A stretch of DNA of 6,649 nucleotides, from NCBI GenBank assembly GCA_038240665.1, contig JBBRGN010000266.1:1-6649 (forward strand), in the 5' to 3' direction. Below the pieces are notes generated by a model, which saw only the letters and a list, made by a program, of their open reading frames with translations, made no database searches and had not been told where the DNA came from. The position numbers and the translations under genes were made by a program. This DNA comes from Haliscomenobacter sp038240665 (GTDB taxonomy: Bacteria; Bacteroidota; Bacteroidia; Chitinophagales; Saprospiraceae). This document shows, piece after piece, positions 1-6,177 of this stretch (positions within the stretch are counted from its first letter, which is position 1; the number at the start of each line of letters is the position of its first letter).

Positions 1-1829
1 CGAGGGGGAACTTCAGTGCGGATGGCATAATCCAGACTACCATAACCATCGCCGCGTGGACAGCCGCCTTGGGCTACAAAATTGGGGACTACACGATGGA
101 ATACTTTGTTATTGTAAAACCCTGAACGGGCGAGCTTAACAAAATTAGTAACGCTACCAGGCGCTAAACTAGGGAAAAGGCTGATGCGAATTTCACCTTT
201 GCTGGTTTCAATGACCGCAGTAGGATTGTCTCCTATTGAAGCCAAAACAGCCCAGTCAATGGGATGTTTTGAAGGGTCATAGTGGTATAAGTTGGCGTTT
301 TCTTTAAGGCCTTTGAAAAAATTACTGGTTTTTTGTACTTCAAGATAAGTTTCTAAATCGCGGGGTAGAGTAAGTCGAGTTAGAGCAGTATCTAAAAAAC
401 CAAATTGGGTATAAAACTCTTTATAGCCTCGTTCGGGCAAACGCAGAGCGGTAGCACTTGACACCATCGTTCCAGCGTCTCCTTTTAGCATGGCATACCG
501 AAAAAACTGGGATAGGTCTTTCGCTACTTTGCGCCAACCCAATCCAAAATGCCGCGCGAAATCAGGTCTGCTACTGATTTTTTCCAAGGCTTCCCAAGCT
601 GCTGAACGAATAACCGGCGATTTTACGTTTTCACTTTCACGGAAAATATAACGGTAGTTCCAACCAAACCAGCTAAGCCCCTTCAGGAATGCGGCTTTAG
701 CATAAGGGTCTGTGGCGCGTTCAAATTTACGGCGATGCTGGAAATTGAGCTTGTCCCGTAAATCAGCCAATATAGGGGGTAAAAAACGCTGAGCCGCCGC
801 ATAAAGATTAGCTTGGGTTTGCCAGCTGTAGGTAGAATCCTTGGCCAATTGCCAATAAAAAGTAGCATCCTTGGGTTGACCATGATCTACAAAATATTGA
901 CTTGCTTGATTCGCAACGTGTGGATTAGGATCTCCTAAGGCATTGAAAACGGTTGCGCGTCCAAAATTGTAGTCGTGGTTGCCAATGGCTTTAATGATAT
1001 TGACCCGCACTCGGTAATCGGTCTCTTTGGGAAACCAATGCCGCAAAGTGTCCAAAGCATAAGGTTTAACGGTTTTTCCTAAAGCAGAAGCCAGCGCCAT
1101 ACGGATGTTGACATTGCTTTCTTTTGGTGCCGCTGGAGCAAGAATTCGGATAAATGTATCAAGGCGTACGGTACTGCGCGACAAATAATTGGCAGCAATC
1201 AAACGAACTTTGCTGGGATATTGAACCTCCGTGGCCAATTGTACCATCCGCTTGGTTCCGATTGAATCGATGAGACCACGAAGCCCAAAGCGGTAAATGC
1301 CCAAAGCTTGTCCTTCCAACAATAGGGTATCAGTCGATTTATAAGTCGTTACTTTACTCATATTGTGCAAGGAAGCGCGGGTACCACATTTTCCAATAGC
1401 TTCCAAAATAGCGGAATTGACAGAAATGGAAGCACCGAGGGAATCATAACGGTCAAATGCGGCTAATAATTTAGCTTCGGCCTTGTTGGAACCAATTTGC
1501 CCCAAAGCATATGCTGCAGCTTGCCGTACCATTTGAACGGGATCTTGTAACAGCTGAGCCAAATTGCCGATCACGGATGAATCGCGATGGGAAGCAAAAG
1601 CCATGGCCGCTGCATAACGGTATGTAGGATCTTCATTGGCAAAATAAGCAACCAGTTCATCGGTGCGGCGGAGATCCTGAAGGTTGTAAATGGTTTGAAA
1701 CTCCGGTGTTTTCAATAAATCTCCGGTACTGAGTTGCGCTACGTCTTTTGATTCGCCTCCACGGTTACAAGCACTCCAGCTGCATATTGCCAAAGCGATC
1801 AAGATCTTAATGCTAAATTGTTTTGCCAT
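1..1829 (-). CDS. HEAT-repeat / cyclophilin-type peptidyl-prolyl isomerase, putative lipoprotein (C-terminus cut by window edge)
   Basis: 609 complete codons are open from the ATG at 1829 to the left edge with no stop, so the C-terminus is missing. Residues 1-21 form a lipoprotein-like signal: basic start, hydrophobic stretch IKILIALAI, then SWSAC with C21 as the likely lipidated cysteine (W at -3 is a poor lipobox residue). No acidic run follows C21, so no clear surface-export signal is seen. Residues about 50-420 hold helical HEAT-like repeats, e.g. PTYRYAAAMAFASH (68-81) and QMVRQAAAYALGQIG (99-113). Residues about 537 onward are a cyclophilin domain: IETSKGEIRISLF, then FHRVVPNFVAQGG at 577-589. 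R579, F584 and Q587 match the catalytic/binding Arg, Phe and Gln of cyclophilins, so the visible half looks active. Cyclophilins catalyse cis-trans isomerisation of prolyl bonds; the HEAT part probably binds a protein partner. The likely site is the periplasm, membrane-anchored. It lies downstream of the PBP terminator, probably as its own unit. Domain calls are strong; client and exact role are unknown. Confidence 0.9.
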   Translation of the reverse strand, partial: MAKQFSIKILIALAICSWSACNRGGESKDVAQLSTGDLLKTPEFQTIYNLQDLRRTDELVAYFANEDPTYRYAAAMAFASHRDSSVIGNLAQLLQDPVQMVRQAAAYALGQIGSNKAEAKLLAAFDRYDSLGASISVNSAILEAIGKCGTRASLHNMSKVTTYKSTDTLLLEGQALGIYRFGLRGLIDSIGTKRMVQLATEVQYPSKVRLIAANYLSRSTVRLDTFIRILAPAAPKESNVNIRMALASALGKTVKPYALDTLRHWFPKETDYRVRVNIIKAIGNHDYNFGRATVFNALGDPNPHVANQASQYFVDHGQPKDATFYWQLAKDSTYSWQTQANLYAAAQRFLPPILADLRDKLNFQHRRKFERATDPYAKAAFLKGLSWFGWNYRYIFRESENVKSPVIRSAAWEALEKISSRPDFARHFGLGWRKVAKDLSQFFRYAMLKGDAGTMVSSATALRLPERGYKEFYTQFGFLDTALTRLTLPRDLETYLEVQKTSNFFKGLKENANLYHYDPSKHPIDWAVLASIGDNPTAVIETSKGEIRISLFPSLAPGSVTNFVKLARSGFYNNKVFHRVVPNFVAQGGCPRGDGYGSLDYAIRTEVPP

Positions 1830-1847
1830 AATTTCCTACTTGATAAT

Positions 1848-1889
1848 CTTAAGAGTCAAGGGCATGTTGAAATTTACACGACTCTAAAG
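1848..1889. repeat. Imperfect inverted repeat in the leader of the HEAT-cyclophilin gene
   Basis: The arms CTTAAGAGTC (1848-1857) and GACTCTAAAG (1880-1889) are complementary over 10 bp with one mismatch, separated by 22 nt. It lies between the promoter-like box and the start codon and overlaps the predicted transcription start. It could be an operator-like site or a leader hairpin, but the long loop and short arms mean chance is a real alternative. Confidence 0.3.
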
Positions 1890-1890
1890 A

Positions 1891-1925
1891 CAAAAATAGC
1901 AATTGCCAGCCATCTTTTTGCAATC
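1891..1925 (-). promoter_or_regulatory. Bacteroidota-type promoter for the HEAT-cyclophilin gene (predicted)
   Basis: On the minus strand TATTTTTG (1891-1898) matches the Bacteroidota -7 consensus TAnnTTTG exactly. A partial -33 element, GATTG (1921-1925), lies 22 nt upstream, slightly longer than the usual spacing. Transcription would start near 1884 and give a leader of about 55 nt before the ATG at 1829. Only a weak purine-rich AGGA, 4 nt before the ATG, could serve as a ribosome binding site. The rest of the intergenic stretch, from about 1926 to 2044, shows nothing else I can assign. Confidence 0.5.
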
Positions 1926-2044
1926 TGACCAGAACCTATGTAAAATCTATTCTTTTATGACAGAAGCTACAGTTAGAAAAAGAACTTAACAAGAACCGAA
2001 GGGAAGGAAAACGCTAATGGTCATGACGGGGTAGGGACTTAAGG

Positions 2045-2096
2045 AAAAAGAGTAATGGTAACGCTGGATCTAGTCTTCTTTCCAGCGTTACCATTA
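2045..2096 (-). terminator. Intrinsic terminator after the PBP gene
   Basis: The arms TAATGGTAACGCTGGA (2053-2068) and TCCAGCGTTACCATTA (2081-2096) are a perfect 16-bp inverted repeat around a 12-nt loop. On the minus strand the hairpin begins 9 nt after the PBP stop codon and is followed by CTCTTTTT (2045-2052), a U-rich tract. The plus-strand side has no T tract, so it acts in one direction, ending the unit that contains the PBP gene. Confidence 0.85.
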
Positions 2097-2105
2097 AGAA
2101 TGAGG

Positions 2106-4661
2106 CTAATGCAATTCATCGCCAAACATATCTTCTTTAAGACCAGAATTGGTAGTCGGGGCTGGTTCAAGGTTGAGCCCACCTCTAACATATTTGCTGC
2201 AATCCAATTCAATGCCTAAATCTCCAGGTGGTCTAAAAAACCGCAAAGCAGGATCATAATCGGCAATCGAAGAGTTTTCTAAAAGTTTCATAAATTCTAC
2301 AAAAAACGGCTTAGCCATTCTGGCCCCTTGTCCGTTGGCCGAAGAGCGAAAGTGTACCCAGCGGTCTTCAGCGCCTACCCAAGTACCTACCACTAAAGAG
2401 GGCGTAAGTCCCATAAACCAGCCATCCACAAAATCGTTGGTGGTTCCGGTTTTCCCAGCTACATCGCTTTTCAGATTGGTGACGTTTCCTGCGTAGCGCA
2501 GCATGTCAACCATGACGTAATTAGCGTTGGGTTGAATGGCGTTGCGTTCTTCCTGCATGCCACTGTATATGACTTTGCCGTTTTTATCCTCAATCCGCAA
2601 AATGGTAAAGGGTTTGTTAAAGGTTCCATTGTTTGCAAAAGTGGTATAAGCACCGGCCATTTCCATTACCGTAAGATCCGTAGCTCCGAGGCAAATGGAA
2701 GGTGTTTTGGGAACACGGTATCGGCCATTGGCATAGCGTGCGCTACTGTCAATGCCCATGTTATGAATAAGTCCCCGTACCGGTTCGGTATCGCCTAGTA
2801 ATTTCATCAATTCTACGGATACCGTATTTTTTGATTTGCGTAAGCCTTCGCGCAAATTGAGGAGCTTCCCGGAGTATTCATTGTTGAAGTTGCGGGGCGA
2901 CCAGTCGCGGTACAACTGGAAATTGCCGTAGCCTGCTTCTATGGTTTTTTTGGTATCGTACACCTCAAAACAGGGAGAAAGTTTTTGTTGCGCTATCGCT
3001 GTTGCATATACGAAAGGCTTGAATGTAGATCCCACTTGGCGGCTAGAGCGTACGTGGTCAAACTGGAAATATTTTTGGTTGATCCCACCTACCCAAGCTT
3101 TGACGTATCCGCTACGGGGGTCAATGGCGACAATGCCGGTTTGCAAAAACATACGGTGGTAACGGATCGAATCCAAGGGCGACATGACCGTGTCGCGCTC
3201 AAAATTGTGTGCAGGGTCATAAGCAAAAACATGCATCCTTACTCGACGACTGAACTCGCGGCGTACTACATCTCCAAGCTGATCCCAACGAGAAAGCAGG
3301 GTTGGGAAATCTTGATGGCGCATCACCCGGCGGTATTGATCAGCCAAGGCTGGAGTGATTAGATTTTGTTCTACCAATCTGGCAATGGTACCCGGCGTTT
3401 TGCGCTCCTGCATAATGCGCTCAATCTCATGGTCGTCTTCACTGAATTCCAAGCCGGTAGATTGGGTGATTGGAATCAAAATCTCACTTAAATATCGATC
3501 CCGCAGCACTTGGTAACGGTCAGTATTTCGAATCATCCGCTGTAGGGATTCTTGGCGTACTTCAACAGGAATGTCATTATCGGAACCGTAATCATAAGTC
3601 CAAGGATTTTTGCCTTTCCATTCCCGCCAAAAAGCTTTTTGGATGACGGCCATGTGTTTTACCATGGCTTGTTCGGCAAAACGCTGAATCTCTGGATCGA
3701 TGGTGGTGTATATTTTTAGACCATCCCGGTAAATGTCGTAAGCAGAGCCATCAGGACGGCGGTATTGATCCTGGTTGAGGATGTTTTTGAGGTCTTTGGC
3801 CAGCTCCATCCGAAAATAGGTAGCAATGCCGTCGATATGGGTCTCTTGTTTGAAGTTTAAACCCAGGGGGCGTTGCCGAAGAACATCGTAAGATTGTGGC
3901 GACAAAAAACCGTTTTTTACCATCTGCTTGAGTACAATCTCCCGGCGTTTTTGCGTCAATTCTGGTCGCCTCAAGGGATTGTACAATGCGGGATTTTGCA
4001 ACATACCGATCAGCATGGCCGCTTCCTGAACTTCCAAATCACGGGGAGATTTGTTGAAATAGGTTTCGCTAGCCGCCTTGATACCAAAAGCATTGTTGAC
4101 AAAACTGGCTTTATTAAGGTACATCGCCATGATTTCCTCTTTGGTGTACTTGCGCTCTAAACGCACGGCGATGATCCATTCTTTGAATTTTTGAAAAACC
4201 CGGGAAAATCCTGAACCGGTTTTTCCTGTAAACAACAACTTGGCTAATTGTTGAGATAGGGTACTGGCACCGCCAGAACTGCGATCACCCAAAAGAACCG
4301 TTTTGATAGCTACCCGTCCTAGCGCCTCAAAATCTATACCTGAATGTTTGAAAAAACGCTCGTCTTCAGTTGACAAAAGCGCGTTCACCAAATAAGGAGA
4401 CAAGGAATCATAGGGAACTGCAACGCGGTTTTCGGTAAAAAACCGCCCCATGAGTTCGCCATTGGAACCAATGATGCTGGAAGCCAGTTCGCTGTGGGGG
4501 TTTTCCAGTTGTTTTACCGATGGTAGATCGGTAAAAGAAAGCAAGGTGAACAACAAGACGACACCCAGTAATCCAAAAAGGATCAAACGCCACATCCACT
4601 GTACCACTTTAGCGTGTCCGGGGTTATCGCTAGCAAATAAAAAAGCCAAAAGTTGGTTCAT
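2106..4661 (-). CDS. Class A penicillin-binding protein (bifunctional transglycosylase/transpeptidase, PBP1A-like)
   Basis: An 851-residue protein that polymerises lipid II into glycan strands and cross-links the stem peptides on the periplasmic face of the inner membrane. One membrane segment lies at about 25-43. The GT51 transglycosylase domain (about 60-240) shows EDERFFKHSG with catalytic E99, GGASTLSQQLAK (130-141) and RKYTKEEIMAMYLN (170-183). The transpeptidase domain shows the acyl-serine motif STFK (S545, K548), SKN (610-612) and KTGT (737-740), all intact. IYTTIDPEIQRFAEQ (317-331) opens the linker/transpeptidase part, and a charged insertion of about 150 residues (about 343-500) precedes the core strand GIVAIDPRSG; this resembles what I recall of Bacteroidota homologues. 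I chose the ATG at 4661. A TTG at 4694 would add 11 residues, but it lies upstream of a promoter-like box and the extension (MYICTNLQRLI) is not PBP-like. It is related to mrcA/ponA products; the exact paralogue is not certain. The stop is TAG, followed at once by a terminator. Confidence 0.96.
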   Translation of the reverse strand: MNQLLAFLFASDNPGHAKVVQWMWRLILFGLLGVVLLFTLLSFTDLPSVKQLENPHSELASSIIGSNGELMGRFFTENRVAVPYDSLSPYLVNALLSTEDERFFKHSGIDFEALGRVAIKTVLLGDRSSGGASTLSQQLAKLLFTGKTGSGFSRVFQKFKEWIIAVRLERKYTKEEIMAMYLNKASFVNNAFGIKAASETYFNKSPRDLEVQEAAMLIGMLQNPALYNPLRRPELTQKRREIVLKQMVKNGFLSPQSYDVLRQRPLGLNFKQETHIDGIATYFRMELAKDLKNILNQDQYRRPDGSAYDIYRDGLKIYTTIDPEIQRFAEQAMVKHMAVIQKAFWREWKGKNPWTYDYGSDNDIPVEVRQESLQRMIRNTDRYQVLRDRYLSEILIPITQSTGLEFSEDDHEIERIMQERKTPGTIARLVEQNLITPALADQYRRVMRHQDFPTLLSRWDQLGDVVRREFSRRVRMHVFAYDPAHNFERDTVMSPLDSIRYHRMFLQTGIVAIDPRSGYVKAWVGGINQKYFQFDHVRSSRQVGSTFKPFVYATAIAQQKLSPCFEVYDTKKTIEAGYGNFQLYRDWSPRNFNNEYSGKLLNLREGLRKSKNTVSVELMKLLGDTEPVRGLIHNMGIDSSARYANGRYRVPKTPSICLGATDLTVMEMAGAYTTFANNGTFNKPFTILRIEDKNGKVIYSGMQEERNAIQPNANYVMVDMLRYAGNVTNLKSDVAGKTGTTNDFVDGWFMGLTPSLVVGTWVGAEDRWVHFRSSANGQGARMAKPFFVEFMKLLENSSIADYDPALRFFRPPGDLGIELDCSKYVRGGLNLEPAPTTNSGLKEDMFGDELH

Positions 4662-4683
4662 AATTAATCTTTGCAAATTCGTA

Positions 4684-4691
4684 CAAATATA
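4684..4691 (-). promoter_or_regulatory. Promoter -7 box upstream of the PBP gene (predicted)
   Basis: On the minus strand TATATTTG fits TAnnTTTG exactly and lies in the 56-nt gap between the aroB stop and the PBP ATG. Transcription would start near 4677-4679, leaving a leader of only about 16-18 nt and no clear Shine-Dalgarno sequence. I see no good -33 TTTG at the expected distance (around 4711-4714 reads CTGG), so this is a moderate prediction. If real, the PBP can be expressed apart from the aroB unit. Confidence 0.42.
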
Positions 4692-4717
4692 CAAATTCCA
4701 GGATGGAAAACCAGTAA

Positions 4718-5818
4718 TCAGTGCGCTGTCGGGGACATGGATTTTAACAAGTCGTTGTAAAATCGCAAACTGTCGATGATTTCATCTCTACTGGCCGTTT
4801 GATTGATGTGTGCGACGCCGATTGGACCAATAGTGGCAAAATTAATTTGATCACCTTCGTTCTTTTTGTCGTTGCCCATTAGCTCCAGATAATGGGCAAA
4901 GTTTTTTTCCTCTAACTCATAAGCGTCATACATACCCAGCAAAAAATCAGTAAGTATGCGCAATTCACGTTCACTTAGTCCCGTTTTTTTTGCCGACAAA
5001 AAAGCTTCGCAGACCATCCCAATGGCAACAGCTTCACCGTGAAGTAAAGGGCGATCGGTGTCCAAAGCATGGCCTTCAATGGCATGACCAATGGTATGCC
5101 CAAAATTGAGCGCCTTGCGCAAACCTTTTTCAAAAGGATCGGCTTCGACCACATTTTTTTTGATGTGCAAAGAAGGAACAATAAAGCTTTTCCAATCTGC
5201 TACGTTCTCCAGGTTTTGTTGGGTGCGGATGTGTTCCCATTGGTGAGCATCGGCAATCAAGCCGTGTTTGATGATTTCAGCAAAACCGCTGCGCCGCTCG
5301 GCAGGACTTAGGGTCTGCAAAAAAGAGGGGTCAACCAACACGGCCTGCGGATTGCAAAAAACGCCAATGCTATTCTTAACGCTAGCAAAATCAATCCCTA
5401 ATTTTCCGCCAATTGAGGCATCAACTTGAGAAAGTAGGGTGGTAGGGATTTGTACGAAATCAATTCCCCGCTTATAAGTACGGGCACAAAAACCGCCCAT
5501 ATCGCCAATTACGCCGCCGCCAAGGTTGATCAATACAGCTTTTCGATCGGCACCATTTTTGAGCAGATGTGCCCAAATCAGTTCGCAAGTGCTGATGGTT
5601 TTATGGATTTCACCTGCCGGGATTACGATTAAATCCAGCTTTGGCAACTCCTCATTAAATTTCAACTTGGGTAAGCAATGCAAAACGGTATGTTGATCGG
5701 CCAACAAAAAAACTTTGGAATACCGGCGTTCTTGTAAAAACTCGTGAAGGGTTTCCCCGGCATCGCCGATGTGGATCGTATAATCGTCTAGGTGAATTTT
5801 TTCCATAAAAATAAGCAT
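4718..5818 (-). CDS. aroB: 3-dehydroquinate synthase
   Basis: This enzyme makes 3-dehydroquinate from DAHP, the second step of the shikimate pathway, in the cytoplasm, using NAD+ and a divalent metal (zinc). The 366-residue length is normal. Visible family signatures are the glycine-rich NAD-binding stretch NLGGGVIGDMGGF (98-110), QIPTTLLSQVDASIGGK (123-139), VKNSIG (147-152), GFAEIIKHG (178-186), NFGHTIGHA (238-246) and LLHGEAVAIGM (258-268). The expected metal ligands are present as E181, H241 and H260. The start is either ATG 5818 or the in-frame ATG at 5806 (MEKIHL, 362 residues). Neither has a clear Shine-Dalgarno sequence; 5818 is kept as the longest. It follows the ABM gene after 29 nt in the same direction, with no terminator between, so it is probably co-transcribed. 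No other shikimate gene is in the window. Confidence 0.97.
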   Translation of the reverse strand: MLIFMEKIHLDDYTIHIGDAGETLHEFLQERRYSKVFLLADQHTVLHCLPKLKFNEELPKLDLIVIPAGEIHKTISTCELIWAHLLKNGADRKAVLINLGGGVIGDMGGFCARTYKRGIDFVQIPTTLLSQVDASIGGKLGIDFASVKNSIGVFCNPQAVLVDPSFLQTLSPAERRSGFAEIIKHGLIADAHQWEHIRTQQNLENVADWKSFIVPSLHIKKNVVEADPFEKGLRKALNFGHTIGHAIEGHALDTDRPLLHGEAVAIGMVCEAFLSAKKTGLSERELRILTDFLLGMYDAYELEEKNFAHYLELMGNDKKNEGDQINFATIGPIGVAHINQTASRDEIIDSLRFYNDLLKSMSPTAH

Positions 5819-5847
5819 GAAACGTTATCGAATATGGAGCCATTGTG

Positions 5848-6177
5848 CTATTGTTCGTCAGGTTCGCTGACCAATTCCAGACTCCAGGCAGCTGGTTTTT
5901 CCGAAAAAAGAACTTTGGTTTTGCTCCAGGTGCTTCGAAACAATTCGGATTGGCGGTACTCTTCCAGTGCAGCGTTGTTGTCCCAAAGGCTAAAGGTAAA
6001 AAAAACGTTGGAAGCATCTGACCAGCGCAGCAATTCCACGTGTTGGCAACCTGGAAATTGGCGGATTCGATTTTTACTGGTTTCAAAAATGTCCAAAAAA
6101 ACCGCTACCTGTTCAGGTTGAAAAGTCATTTTTACAATGCGTTTGATCATAACCGAGTTCAAGTTTTTTTGCTTCAT
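5848..6177 (-). CDS. ABM-domain protein (putative quinol monooxygenase family)
   Basis: A small 109-residue protein with one antibiotic-biosynthesis-monooxygenase (dimeric ferredoxin-like alpha/beta barrel) domain, about residues 11-100. Recognisable stretches are IKRIVKMTFQPEQVAVFL (11-28), IRQFPGCQHVELL (38-50) and FSLWDNNAALEEYRQSELF (62-80). Members act as small cofactor-free monooxygenases on quinols or similar substrates, or are of unknown function; the substrate here cannot be read from sequence. No signal peptide, so probably cytoplasmic and dimeric. The ATG at 6177 overlaps the stop of the upstream DUF62 gene as ATGA, which suggests translational coupling. An in-frame ATG at 6150 (M10, MIKRIVKMTF) fits the usual family N-terminus better, and the first nine residues (MKQKNLNSV) look non-homologous, so the start is open. 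It is followed after 29 nt by aroB. Confidence 0.87.
   Translation of the reverse strand: MKQKNLNSVMIKRIVKMTFQPEQVAVFLDIFETSKNRIRQFPGCQHVELLRWSDASNVFFTFSLWDNNAALEEYRQSELFRSTWSKTKVLFSEKPAAWSLELVSEPDEQ

Noticed and set aside
683..883. 66-codon minus-strand open frame
   Set aside because: It lies inside the HEAT-cyclophilin gene in another frame, has no recognisable domain, and the in-frame gene there reads continuously.
1957..1989. Ten-codon plus-strand open frame (MTEATVRKRT) in the intergenic region
   Set aside because: Too short, with no ribosome binding site and no supporting context; expected by chance.
2020..2027. 8-bp palindrome GTCATGAC in the intergenic region
   Set aside because: Too short to separate from chance, does not extend outward, and is far from the predicted promoter.
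1830..2105. Possible small RNA or riboswitch in the intergenic region
   Set aside because: Apart from the terminator, the promoter-like box and the imperfect repeat, I see no conserved riboswitch core, tRNA-like cloverleaf or second terminator.
2985..3362. 125-codon plus-strand open frame opposite the PBP gene
   Set aside because: It is antisense to a well-conserved PBP region, shows no family resemblance, and has no start context. The same holds for the other plus-strand frames at 2532-2798, 2941-3162 and 3873-4160.
4450..4779. Plus-strand open frame spanning the aroB-PBP gap
   Set aside because: It is mostly antisense to the PBP N-terminus and the aroB 3' end, with no recognisable protein features.
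5655..6086. 143-codon minus-strand open frame overlapping the ABM gene and the aroB start
   Set aside because: It is out of frame with two recognised genes that together explain this DNA, and its sequence is not protein-like in any family I know.
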